Positions 19,694 through 29,119 of a DNA stretch of 64,000 nucleotides are shown here, piece after piece. This DNA is from an uncultured Lachnoclostridium sp. Lineage in GTDB: Bacteria > Bacillota > Clostridia > Lachnospirales > Lachnospiraceae. The DNA lies in the NCBI GenBank assembly GCA_946402335.1, contig CAMIWE010000001.1, forward strand, positions 1-64,000. Reading direction: 5' to 3'. The notes below the pieces were generated by a model. The model did not search any database and was not told the origin of the DNA. It saw nothing but the letters and a program-made list of their open reading frames with translations. Numbering within the stretch: position 1 is the stretch's first letter; each line of letters starts with the position of its first letter. The position numbers were made by a program, and so were the translations under genes.

Positions 19694-20718
19694 TTTTCCA
19701 ATTCATACGACGTGCCGTTATGCAGGGCGTTCCGCTTCTGTACGGCTCCACCGGCGAGATCATCACGGAGAAATCCGGACACCTGAACCTCGGTATTCCC
19801 GGCATCATGTATATGGGCGCCATCGGCGGCGTGATCGGCGGATTCTTCTTTGAACAGTCCGGTGCGAACTTCGACCTCTGGTACATCCGGGTTCTTGCCG
19901 TACTGATCGCCTTGTTCTGCTCGCTGCTCGCCTCCTGCCTGATGGGACTTCTGTACTGCTTCCTGACGGTTAGTTTAAGAGCCAACCAGAACGTTACCGG
20001 TCTTGCCCTCACCACATTTGGCGTCGGCGCGGGAAACTTCTTCGGCGGCTCCCTGATCAAGATTTCGCACGCAGACGTGCCTACCGTCACGCTAACCAAA
20101 ACGAGCAGCTGTTTCTCTGCACACCTTAAGTTTGTGGACAAACTCGCTGCCAGCGCGGATGCCGGCAAATGCCCGAAGATTCTTGCAGACATCTGCTCGG
20201 TACTGTTTTCGTACAGCTTCCTTGCTTACTTTTCCATTGTCATCGCGCTGGTTGCCGCCCATGTTCTGATGAAGACGCGGACCGGACTCACGCTCCGTGC
20301 CGTCGGCGAGAACCCGGCAACTGCCGACGCGGCCGGCATCAATGTCAACCGCTACAAGTACATCGCCACCTGTCTCGGAAGCATGATTGCAGGTCTCGGC
20401 GGCCTGTATTACATCATGGACTACGCTTCGGGCGTATGGTCGAGTGACGGTTTCGGCGACCGCGGTTGGCTTTCCGTGGCACTCGTTATCTTCTCCCTGT
20501 GGAGACCGAACCTGGCCATCATCGGCTCGTTCCTGTTCGGCGGACTGTATATCGTCCACAATTACATTCCTGACCTGTCCATGCAGGCACAGGAACTGTT
20601 TAAGATGTCGCCTTACGTCATGACGCTTCTGGTACTGATCTTTGTAAGCATAAAAGAAAAGAAGGAAGCCCTTCCGCCCGCACATCTCGGGCAGAATTAC
20701 TTCCGAGAAGAACGGTAA
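19690..20718 (+). CDS. ABC transporter permease (BMP-type)
   Basis: 342 aa; PLLYGSTGEIITEKSGHLNLGIPGIMYMGA, GENPATADAAGINV. Confidence 0.92.
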   Translation: MIFQFIRRAVMQGVPLLYGSTGEIITEKSGHLNLGIPGIMYMGAIGGVIGGFFFEQSGANFDLWYIRVLAVLIALFCSLLASCLMGLLYCFLTVSLRANQNVTGLALTTFGVGAGNFFGGSLIKISHADVPTVTLTKTSSCFSAHLKFVDKLAASADAGKCPKILADICSVLFSYSFLAYFSIVIALVAAHVLMKTRTGLTLRAVGENPATADAAGINVNRYKYIATCLGSMIAGLGGLYYIMDYASGVWSSDGFGDRGWLSVALVIFSLWRPNLAIIGSFLFGGLYIVHNYIPDLSMQAQELFKMSPYVMTLLVLIFVSIKEKKEALPPAHLGQNYFREER

Positions 20719-20738
20719 TCCTTTCGCTTTGTAAATCC

Positions 20739-20775
20739 AAAACCCCGTGCCTGCGAAATGCAGACACGGGGTTTT
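20739..20775. terminator. Bidirectional terminator
   Basis: AAAACCCCGTGcCTGC-gaaat-GCAGaCACGGGGTTTT. Confidence 0.88.
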
Positions 20776-20800
20776 CTTTGCAGACAATTCATTCCGTTTT

Positions 20801-22219
20801 TTAGTCATAGGTGTATTCGTACTCCTCTATCACGAGGCTGTTCTCATCATCGAAGTTTCCATAAGCATGTCTGGTCAGATTTCCGTGGTCGTCGTATTCC
20901 CAAATCTCCCGGTTGCCTCTCATGCGGTCCTCAACCGTTTCCACACGGTTTCCGTCTGCGTCAAATGTGCTCCTGACCGTCTGTTCAATCGCATCGTCCT
21001 CATATACCGTTCGGCTGTACAGTTCCGCCTTCCATGTCCCATCCATTGTGACACTTGTAATCTTATCCAGCACAAATTCGGATACCTCATAGCAGGAGAG
21101 GTTTGTTCTGTCCTCAGGCTCCGGTTCCGAAAAGGTCAGCAGGTAATAGGAATCCTCCGTAACAACCGAACCCTCCGCAGTGCTTTCCGTCACGCAAAGG
21201 ACCTTCTTTCCGGGGAGCTGCGGGTCCTCCGCTTCCCAGTTAAAGACCACATTCCGATTCCATCGTTCGGAATAGATATACTTGATTCGTCCGAGTTCGT
21301 CGTACTCTACGGTATAAAGTACATTCTCCAGATAATAAGCCTTTCCGCAGTCAGGAATTCTGCTGTCGGAGTAATACTCAAAGACATACCGCGTTGGCTG
21401 GATACTGTCCCTGATTGTGGCCATTCCGTCCGAATATTGAATCAGTCTCCATTCCCCGTCATACCGGTAAGCCCCCTTTGAGAATAATTCCGATTCGCCG
21501 AATGTCCTCTCCTCCGGATCTATTTGCACTACGGTTTTCTTCTGTCCTTCTTTGTAATACTCATACCCGATCAGGTTATAGTATTCGTCATAAGTCTTCG
21601 AGGTTTCCGAAACAACGGTGCCTTTGCCGTTCTTCTTCTGCCGGAAAATCATCACGCCCTCTTTATCATATCTTGTCTCCGTGGTACTGAGGGTCTCACC
21701 TTCTTTGGTTGTCTTCGCTTCCGCCCGGGAGAGGGTTCCCTCTTTCTGCCGGTATTCATAATTCTCAACCGTTTCCGTAACGGAAGGCTGCTCGCCTTCA
21801 TAGGTCTTTGCCACAGTCGTCAGCCGGATGAGGCGGCCTTTCTTATCGTATTCGTAATATTCTTCCGTCTCGGTCTCATACGGAATTGCCGGCGAACCGC
21901 CGGGAATTCTCACATAGGTATAGGTAACCCGGCCGTATTCGTCCGCTATGACCTTCCGGTTTTCGACAAATCTCCGCTCTCCGTCTTCCGTTTTGTACAT
22001 ATCCCGGGAATAACTCTCTGCCCGCTTTCCTGCGGGAACGACCGTTACAACGGCATCGGTCGCATCGGCCTTGGGCTCCGGCTTTTTCGTAAGCATGCGA
22101 AACAGCAGAATTCCCTCAATCAGTAATGCGATTCCGCAAACAGTTGCGATTCCGCAGAAAAACTGCTTCTTCGAAAGACTCCTTCCCGATTGTTTCTTTT
22201 CTTCGCTTATGCGACTCAC
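20801..22219 (-). CDS. Membrane-anchored protein with YD/RHS-like repeats
   Basis: 472 aa; N-terminal TM; recurring YEYDKKGRL, YEYDDHGNLTRHAYG, DEYYNLIGYEYY elements. Confidence 0.6.
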   Translation of the reverse strand: MSRISEEKKQSGRSLSKKQFFCGIATVCGIALLIEGILLFRMLTKKPEPKADATDAVVTVVPAGKRAESYSRDMYKTEDGERRFVENRKVIADEYGRVTYTYVRIPGGSPAIPYETETEEYYEYDKKGRLIRLTTVAKTYEGEQPSVTETVENYEYRQKEGTLSRAEAKTTKEGETLSTTETRYDKEGVMIFRQKKNGKGTVVSETSKTYDEYYNLIGYEYYKEGQKKTVVQIDPEERTFGESELFSKGAYRYDGEWRLIQYSDGMATIRDSIQPTRYVFEYYSDSRIPDCGKAYYLENVLYTVEYDELGRIKYIYSERWNRNVVFNWEAEDPQLPGKKVLCVTESTAEGSVVTEDSYYLLTFSEPEPEDRTNLSCYEVSEFVLDKITSVTMDGTWKAELYSRTVYEDDAIEQTVRSTFDADGNRVETVEDRMRGNREIWEYDDHGNLTRHAYGNFDDENSLVIEEYEYTYD

Positions 22220-22291
22220 TCCCTCTCTCCTTCCAACCGGCCGGCCAGGATTTTTTCCCGCCGTTCTCCCGACATAGCTCTCAAAATCCTG

Positions 22292-23335
22292 TTATTTCAC
22301 ATCATACGGCACATAGCCGTTCTCTCTGGCAATACGCGCACCGTTCTCGCCCTGTACCCATGCAATAATGTCGCGGACGATACTGTCGGCAGGAAGGTCT
22401 TTTCTTGTTACGATCTGTGAAAAATTCAGGAACGGATACTGTCCCTTGGAAATCGTTTCGTCGCTCGGAATGACGCCGTCAATGCCGAGCAGCTTGATTT
22501 TTTCACTGCCGTGCATATTCGCGACATAATAGTAGTAGGAAAACGACATGGCTCCTTTGCCGTTATCATAATCCGCAACACGATCAATCGCGCCCATCAT
22601 GGCATCCACGGCATACTCCTTCTCGGCTTTCTTAACCTGCTCCTTCGGAAGCACATAGCGGTAAAGTCCGGTCTGGCTTCCGGAGCCCTCATTCCGCTGG
22701 AACAGGACAATCGGCTCATCGTTTCCGCCGACCTGCTTCCAGTTCGTAATCTTTCCGCTTACGATTCCCTTAAGCTGCTCCTGCGTAATGCTGTTCACCG
22801 GGTTCTCACGGTTTACGAAGAAGACAAATCCGCCGCTTAATATCGTGTGGTACTCAAACTCCACACCGGCATCCTCCGCGGCCTTTACCTGCTCATCGCT
22901 CGGCAGCGCGCAGAAGATCATGTCTGCTTTGCCGTTGGTCAGATTTTCATAAGCAGAAGGCGTGTTGTTGCACGGCAGAAACATCTTCGCATCCTCAACG
23001 GAAATCCCCATCAGCTCGGCAAATACGGCGTCATAGAACGGCTCAAGCGCCAGGGCTCCGTCCACTACCGGAAGCTTGTCCGCAGGCAGCGGATCCACGC
23101 CGAAACGAAATTCGGGAACCGGCGTGGGCGTCGGCGTCTCGGTCGGTTTCGGTGCCTCGGTAGGCGTCGCGGTCGGCGTCGGAGTATCCGTAACAACAGG
23201 GGTATCCGTAGGAACCTCCGTTACCGTCGCAGGATGCAGATCTTCGGGCGTCGGGGTAGTTTTCTTTCCGCATGCGAAAAGAAACAGTACCCCAAGCAGC
23301 GTTATCATAAGCAGTTTTAACTTTCTGATTGACAT
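22292..23335 (-). CDS. PstS-like phosphate-type substrate-binding lipoprotein
   Basis: Start MSIRKLKLL; lipobox LFACGK; Thr-Pro linker; GKITNWKQVGG, NEGSGSQ. Confidence 0.85.
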   Translation of the reverse strand: MSIRKLKLLMITLLGVLFLFACGKKTTPTPEDLHPATVTEVPTDTPVVTDTPTPTATPTEAPKPTETPTPTPVPEFRFGVDPLPADKLPVVDGALALEPFYDAVFAELMGISVEDAKMFLPCNNTPSAYENLTNGKADMIFCALPSDEQVKAAEDAGVEFEYHTILSGGFVFFVNRENPVNSITQEQLKGIVSGKITNWKQVGGNDEPIVLFQRNEGSGSQTGLYRYVLPKEQVKKAEKEYAVDAMMGAIDRVADYDNGKGAMSFSYYYYVANMHGSEKIKLLGIDGVIPSDETISKGQYPFLNFSQIVTRKDLPADSIVRDIIAWVQGENGARIARENGYVPYDVK

Positions 23336-23352
23336 TTTTAAATCCCCCTTTT

Positions 23353-25389
23353 TCATTCCTGCAATCCGTCAAACGGATAACCTTCATAGCAGCGGAAATG
23401 CCGCATCACATTAATCTCCGAGAAAGGTTCTTCCCATCCCTCTCCGAAAAACATCTTGTCTATGGTTCCTGTCGGGTAATGACCTTCGAGTTGCTGCATC
23501 AGTTCCTCATCAGGCACCTTCCATCCGGATTCATTCAACGGAAAATCAAAATAAAACGAGTGTTGTGTAATGTTCCATCTCGGACTAAGATCCATCGAAC
23601 CGATATGCGGTGCCAGAAGCGCTGCGCAATACCCCGCCTGTTCTTCGCTCATTCCATTTCCGGTCAGGAACAATTCCCGCAACAGGTCTTCGTAGGAACA
23701 GTCAAGGATATCCTCGGTTTCAATATACTTGCCGTCCTTCATCCAGAACACATCCTCGCCTCCGCCGATATACCAGCCGCGCCAGCCTTCGACATCCAAA
23801 TGAAGACGCACCTCGGTATATCCGTTCGGATAAATATACGCATAACTCGGAACGGCCACGAACGAATTCTGGGGGGTCTCGGAATTTCCCCGATAAATCC
23901 AATGCTTTTCCGCCCACTGTTTGGTCGCTTTCAATACGACATCCTGCGCAATCCGGTAACGTGCGTTTTCTTTCATCTTGAAATCAAACGGGTTATAGGC
24001 GCGAAGGCCGGTCTTGTCGCACAAAACCTGGATTTTGACGGTTCCGAGGTCCTTTGTTTTTACGGAAAATGTGCCCGCCACAGCCGGTATATATCCGGTT
24101 GTTTCGAGTTTTCTCCCGGTAAGACTCTCTAACGGATAGGGATCAAAACATATCTTTCCGGTCAAATTGTCCTCGCCTGCAGGTTCGGGGATTTTCTCCC
24201 ATAACGGAACTTCCAGATAGCCGTCCCGGAAATAATCCGACCAGATCCGGATTACATCAACGCCGCCACCTGTTGTATACGCAAAGCTTTCCCCGCCGGT
24301 AAGCCCGGGAAATGCGGTTCGTCCGTCATATTCCCTGGCCTCACTGTAGTCTTCATACAATCCGTTCCAATACGCATAGTTCAGCCGGCTGACGATTTCA
24401 TCATTCAGCTTTTCGAGATAGTTCTCACCCTCAGGGAACAAGTCCGACATACATACCTGTTCTCCGGTTTTCAGATTAAACGTAAGTGCCTGTTCTTCCT
24501 GAATCTGGTAAAGGATTGCCGTTGTTCCCAGAGGATCGGTGGCTTTCGGTACAAAGTGGTAGTCTTCGGTAAACTGAAAATGGTAATAGTCGTCGAACGG
24601 CCATTGTCCCTTCGCATAGTCCCAATAATCCTCATAGTTTTCAAAATACTTGATCTCTCTCCACTGAAGGGTCAGGCGTATTTCAACGGAACAGTATCCT
24701 GCCTGATTCTCACCATAAGAATAAAGATATGTCTCAACCACCCGTTCCGGCTTTTCTTTGTTCTTCAAAATTGTTTGAATGCCGGAAACATTCGGAATAT
24801 AAGAGGGATTCGCCAGTGTTTTGACTACTTCATCAATCCGGGCATTGATCTTCTTTTGAATATCCTCATCCAGCCCGGAAATATGAATGGTTTTGATTCC
24901 CTGCTCGTCGTAACGAACCAGCGACCTGCCGGAACTGCTTTCGTAATTAGCAAACATGAGTTCCCGCGTCTCAAGCGAATATCTCCGGTCAATGCCGTAC
25001 TCTATATTCAATCGGTCCTGTTCACTGTACGTCGGTCCGGTACCAAGCGCTGAATACTCCTGCTTCGGCTTTACCACCTCATGCAGCTCGCGGTTTCTTG
25101 CGAGCGCTTCCGCGGAAGAATAATCCACCGGCGTCGGCGTAGGCGTCGGTGTCGGTGTTGGTGTCGGTGCTTTGGTGGGAACCGGTGTCGACGTGGGCCG
25201 GCTTGTCGGTGTAACGGTTCCTCCCCCTTCGCCTCCCGGTGTTACCGACACGGTCAGTTCCAGTCCCCTGGATGTCCCCGGCGTAGGCCTTTTGGTCCCG
25301 CAGGCAATCACCGTTCCTGCCATAAGACAGCCGACGGCCAGCGCCGCCATCCCCTTCCGTACTCTTCTGATACGTGTCCTCTCTTTCAT
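23353..25389 (-). CDS. Lipoprotein with Thr-Pro linker and DUF3298/RsiV-like C-terminal region
   Basis: Start MKERTRIRRVRKG; lipobox GTVIACG; (TP)n linker; ALTFNLKTGEQVCMSDLFPEGENYLEKLNDEIVSRL. Confidence 0.65.
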   Translation of the reverse strand: MKERTRIRRVRKGMAALAVGCLMAGTVIACGTKRPTPGTSRGLELTVSVTPGGEGGGTVTPTSRPTSTPVPTKAPTPTPTPTPTPTPVDYSSAEALARNRELHEVVKPKQEYSALGTGPTYSEQDRLNIEYGIDRRYSLETRELMFANYESSSGRSLVRYDEQGIKTIHISGLDEDIQKKINARIDEVVKTLANPSYIPNVSGIQTILKNKEKPERVVETYLYSYGENQAGYCSVEIRLTLQWREIKYFENYEDYWDYAKGQWPFDDYYHFQFTEDYHFVPKATDPLGTTAILYQIQEEQALTFNLKTGEQVCMSDLFPEGENYLEKLNDEIVSRLNYAYWNGLYEDYSEAREYDGRTAFPGLTGGESFAYTTGGGVDVIRIWSDYFRDGYLEVPLWEKIPEPAGEDNLTGKICFDPYPLESLTGRKLETTGYIPAVAGTFSVKTKDLGTVKIQVLCDKTGLRAYNPFDFKMKENARYRIAQDVVLKATKQWAEKHWIYRGNSETPQNSFVAVPSYAYIYPNGYTEVRLHLDVEGWRGWYIGGGEDVFWMKDGKYIETEDILDCSYEDLLRELFLTGNGMSEEQAGYCAALLAPHIGSMDLSPRWNITQHSFYFDFPLNESGWKVPDEELMQQLEGHYPTGTIDKMFFGEGWEEPFSEINVMRHFRCYEGYPFDGLQE

Positions 25390-25405
25390 AACTTCTCTCC
25401 CTCTC

Positions 25406-26428
25406 TTATTTCTCTCCCAACATCCTCGCGCAACGCGGGGATTCATACAATCGGCCATGCACAAAAAAGTTATACGAACGGCACCCGCCCGCGCAGTATG
25501 CACCTAATTCGCAGGTCGCGCAGGCGCCGGTCAGCATGCTTTTATCGAATTTCCGGTTATAGGCAAATGCGTTCTCGTCCTCCCAGATTTCCCGAAGACT
25601 CCGCTCCCGCAGATTCCCTTCGTTGAAACGCTCGTCGTACATTGACTCGCAGCCCCGCACGTTTCCGACGCTGTCGATACCGATGGACGAGAGCCCCGCG
25701 CGGCAGCCCGTGTAGTAGGCGTGTCCGTTCAGATTGCCCCGAAGGCTTCCTTCGCCGGGGGTAAAGTAGCCGATATTGTCCGCGATTCCCATAAGAAACG
25801 GTGCCTTATGCATATGGCTTTCGACAAATGCAATGACCTCCCTCGGGTCAAATGCGATATCAATCCCGCCGTTGGCCGCATTGCCCATCGGCGAGCAGGC
25901 CTGCAGCTGCCAGGCGAAGATGCCGCTGTTTTTTAATATTTCGTACAGTTCGGGCAGATGCGGTGCATTGTCCGCATTCAGCGTGCTGATGACCGATACC
26001 GGGATTTTGGCACAGAGGAGTGCCTTGATCGCCCGGATGGCACGGTCGTAGCTGCCCTCCTGCCGGTATTTGTCATGGATTTCCTTCGGACCGTCCAGGG
26101 AGACCGAAACCGACTCGATCCGAAGGCTTTTCAATTCGGAAAGAAGGCTTCCCGTAAACAGAAAGCCGTTCGTAATAATGTTGACGGCAATTCCGTTTTC
26201 GATAAGCCTTCCGACGATTTCCTTCCAGTCTTTGCGCATGAAAACTTCACCGCCGATCATGGACACGCGGCGGCAGCCAAGTTCCTTAAGCTGATCGGCA
26301 ACCGACAGGCATTCCTGTGTGCCGAGCTCGTTCGCGCGGGCTCTTCCGCCCGCGGAACCGCAGTATTTGCAGGAGAAACAGCATGCAAGCGTGATCTCCC
26401 ATACGCATTGTTTTAAATGATATTTCAT
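25406..26428 (-). CDS. Radical SAM/SPASM domain peptide-modifying-type enzyme
   Basis: 340 aa from ATG 26428 (AAAGGAG RBS); WEITLACCFSCKYCGS (CxxxCxxC), GGEVF, SPASM cysteines CRAG...RGCES...CATCELGAYCAGGCRSYN...SPRC. Confidence 0.92.
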   Translation of the reverse strand: MKYHLKQCVWEITLACCFSCKYCGSAGGRARANELGTQECLSVADQLKELGCRRVSMIGGEVFMRKDWKEIVGRLIENGIAVNIITNGFLFTGSLLSELKSLRIESVSVSLDGPKEIHDKYRQEGSYDRAIRAIKALLCAKIPVSVISTLNADNAPHLPELYEILKNSGIFAWQLQACSPMGNAANGGIDIAFDPREVIAFVESHMHKAPFLMGIADNIGYFTPGEGSLRGNLNGHAYYTGCRAGLSSIGIDSVGNVRGCESMYDERFNEGNLRERSLREIWEDENAFAYNRKFDKSMLTGACATCELGAYCAGGCRSYNFFVHGRLYESPRCARMLGEK

Positions 26429-26450
26429 TGGGACTCCTTTTCGGACAATC

Positions 26451-26927
26451 CTAACAGGTTCGCGTTCCTTCCGGCCTTCCGAGCACTTTGGTGCCGCACA
26501 TAACGCAGAATTTGTACTCCGGCTTAAGCGGGTAGCCGCATTCATGGCAGAATTTCGGCGTCGGGGTTGCCTCGTCCTTCGGGACATTAATCATTCCGGG
26601 TCTCGGAAGCGGCGGTGCGGCATAAACAAGCATCATCGTCGGCCGGTTCACTTCCTCAGGCTCCTCCGGCACGGCGGGACCGGCGTAGACGTCTTCCGTC
26701 ACCGCCTGTTTGGCCTGCTCCATCATGCTGGGAAATCCGAACGGCTGCTCGGCTTTCTGTGCGAAGTATCCGGGGCCTGCATAAACGCACATGAACTGTC
26801 TCGGATCGACAGCCGGCGCCGGCTTCTCCTCTACGGGCTTTTCCTCTATGCTCTGCTCCGTGACGGTATCCTCTTCCGTGATGCTGTCCGGGTATTTCTT
26901 ATCCTTCAAATCTTCAAAATCAGCCAT
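26451..26927 (-). CDS. 158-aa protein with three VYA[G/A]P motifs and C-terminal zinc ribbon; candidate radical-SAM substrate
   Basis: FMCVYAGPGYF, EDVYAGPAVP, MLVYAAPPLP; CHECGYPLKPEYKFCVMCGTKV; 22 bp upstream of radical SAM gene. Confidence 0.75.
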   Translation of the reverse strand: MADFEDLKDKKYPDSITEEDTVTEQSIEEKPVEEKPAPAVDPRQFMCVYAGPGYFAQKAEQPFGFPSMMEQAKQAVTEDVYAGPAVPEEPEEVNRPTMMLVYAAPPLPRPGMINVPKDEATPTPKFCHECGYPLKPEYKFCVMCGTKVLGRPEGTRTC

Positions 26928-26943
26928 ATTGCACTCTCCTTTC

Positions 26944-27813
26944 TTACTGTTTCATGCTTCCGAGTGCGTCCGCCAATGCGGCGAATTCCGGGAGCGTCAA
27001 TGCTTCTCCGCGGATCGTTGCAGACATGTTAAGCCTTGCAAGCGCTTCCGCGACCTGTTCCTTCGTACAGCCTGTTTCGGGCGCGTTTCCGATGCCGTTC
27101 ACTAACGTCTTTCTGCGCTGGTTGAAGGATGCCCGGATCAGGGTGAACATGAACTTTTCGTCTTTCACCTGAACCGGCGGCTTTTCGTGAAGCGTAAGCC
27201 TTATTACCGCCGAGCCGACATTCGGTCTTGGCATGAAGCAGTTGGCGGGCACATTTGCCGCAAGATAAGGCTGTGCATAATACTGTACGGCTAAAGACAG
27301 GGCACCGTAGTCTTTCGAGCCGGGGCCGGTTTCCATGCGTTCCGCCACTTCCTTCTGGACCATGACCGTAATGCTTGCGATCGGGAGCCGGTCCTCAAGC
27401 AGTTTCATCAGAATCGGCGTCGTAATATAATACGGCAGGTTCGCCACGACCTTCACCGGACGGTTGCCGTATTCCGCAAGCAGCCCCGGGATATCGGTCT
27501 TCATGATATCGCCGTTAATGACCTTCAAATTGGTGTAATCCTTACAGGTATCCGCAGTCAGGATCGGGATCAGGTTCCGGTCGATTTCCACTGCGACCAC
27601 ATCGCCCGCGGCCTCGCACAGGTACTGCGTAAGCGTGCCGATGCCGGGCCCGATCTCAAGGACAACGTCGTCTTTGCCGATTTCGGCAGCCGCGATGATC
27701 TTTTCGATCACATGCGCGTCAATCAGAAAGTTCTGTCCGAATTTCTTCTGGAAATTAAAATGATACCGCTGCAAAACCGCTATGGTTTCCTTCGGATCGC
27801 TCAGATATGCCAT
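26944..27813 (-). CDS. rsmA: 16S rRNA (adenine1518-N6/1519-N6)-dimethyltransferase
   Basis: 289 aa; KKFGQNFLID, VLEIGPGIGTLTQYL, VVANLPYYITTPI. Confidence 0.96.
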   Translation of the reverse strand: MAYLSDPKETIAVLQRYHFNFQKKFGQNFLIDAHVIEKIIAAAEIGKDDVVLEIGPGIGTLTQYLCEAAGDVVAVEIDRNLIPILTADTCKDYTNLKVINGDIMKTDIPGLLAEYGNRPVKVVANLPYYITTPILMKLLEDRLPIASITVMVQKEVAERMETGPGSKDYGALSLAVQYYAQPYLAANVPANCFMPRPNVGSAVIRLTLHEKPPVQVKDEKFMFTLIRASFNQRRKTLVNGIGNAPETGCTKEQVAEALARLNMSATIRGEALTLPEFAALADALGSMKQ

Positions 27814-27829
27814 GAATTCCTCCGTTATG

Positions 27830-29116
27830 TTATAAGGGCTCGCCGGTTCCGCCCGGTTCTGCGTTCTTCTGCTGCTTTAACAGGATGCCGGCAACCGTCA
27901 GCACAAAAAGCGTGACGAAAACGGCCCCGAGCACAATTCCGTATGCATAGCCGGCACCGGGGATACCCTTTGCCTTAACCATGCGGTCCGTAACAAACAG
28001 GCTGACAAGAAGCCCCGTTAAATACCCGGCGATGATAAACCACTGCCGGCGCATGATCGTAAGCACGATGGCAAGGTACGAGGCCAGGGCGGCAACCGCT
28101 CCGAAGCAGAGGAACACCGCCATGGTTTTCGGATATTCCGAAAGATCCGCGTGGTAAATAACCCCGAGAACCGGACAGCCGAGGAAATATCCGCCGACGA
28201 TTACGGCTGCATTTACCGCAAGAATGATCAGTCCCTGGCGGACCGCCGTTTTCACAAACCGGGCCGTATTGCCTTCATTCCACCAGATTCCCATCTGCTT
28301 GATCATCGGCTTCGCAATCGGCTGGCAAAGCGCGTTGACAAGAAATACCGGAAGGAACAGAACGCCGAACAGCGTCTGCGCCTCCTCCCCGAGAATCCGG
28401 TCAATCGAATACTTCGGGGCATTTACGAGATAACTGTATAAGATCAGTCCCAAAAAGAGGGGAAAACAAACCACTAAAATCCGAACGATATTTTTCGAGG
28501 CAAATCCCCTTCGGATATCGTCAAACGTCTTAAGCGCCACGCTGTTGCACACAAGATACGAAAGCATTGCCGTAACAAACATCCCGGCAGACGCGAAAAC
28601 CAGGTCGGTCGTAATTATATATACGACGCAAAATACGATTGTTGCGAGCGAAACGCGTATTGTAATGGATATTGCGGCAACGTCCAGCCGTCCGCGCTTC
28701 TGGATCTCGCCGTGGTAAACGTCTTCCATGCATTCCACCACGCGGTACAGCGTCAGGAACAAAAGGATCAGCATTCTCTCCCAATTGAGTCCGCGGGCCA
28801 AGCCGTAGCCCATGCAGGCGGCAACCATCAAAACCGTTGTCAGAATTCTGGTCGTATAGTAATCCGAAAAGGAGAATTCCTCCTTGGCATCCGAAACCTG
28901 AAAATCCCGGACGTCATATCCGCCGAGGGAGATCAACATCTGCGGAACCGTAAACAGAATCATAAACACGCCGCCGGCAAAATCCCCGCCGGTACGCTTT
29001 ATGACAAGCAAAAGGAGCGCCGACTGGCAGCTGACCAGCAACCCGGCGAACAGATTCCAGAAATAGATTCTGCGGGTGAGATTGTCTCCTTTTCCGAATA
29101 AAAGCCCGTGCAGCAT
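27830..29116 (-). CDS. Polytopic membrane protein, polysaccharide flippase-like
   Basis: 428 aa with about 12 hydrophobic segments; Wzx/MATE-like topology. Confidence 0.6.
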   Translation of the reverse strand: MLHGLLFGKGDNLTRRIYFWNLFAGLLVSCQSALLLLVIKRTGGDFAGGVFMILFTVPQMLISLGGYDVRDFQVSDAKEEFSFSDYYTTRILTTVLMVAACMGYGLARGLNWERMLILLFLTLYRVVECMEDVYHGEIQKRGRLDVAAISITIRVSLATIVFCVVYIITTDLVFASAGMFVTAMLSYLVCNSVALKTFDDIRRGFASKNIVRILVVCFPLFLGLILYSYLVNAPKYSIDRILGEEAQTLFGVLFLPVFLVNALCQPIAKPMIKQMGIWWNEGNTARFVKTAVRQGLIILAVNAAVIVGGYFLGCPVLGVIYHADLSEYPKTMAVFLCFGAVAALASYLAIVLTIMRRQWFIIAGYLTGLLVSLFVTDRMVKAKGIPGAGYAYGIVLGAVFVTLFVLTVAGILLKQQKNAEPGGTGEPL

Positions 29117-29119
29117 AGG

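Noticed and set aside
25120-25200. Hexanucleotide-like repeat as a tandem repeat locus
   Set aside because: Explained by an in-frame Thr-Pro linker; kept only as part of the linker observation
25406-26428. SCIFF/Cys-rich ranthipeptide maturase
   Set aside because: Adjacent candidate substrate is not a short Cys-rich peptide; its cysteines are one in the first motif, four in a zinc ribbon and one at the C-terminus
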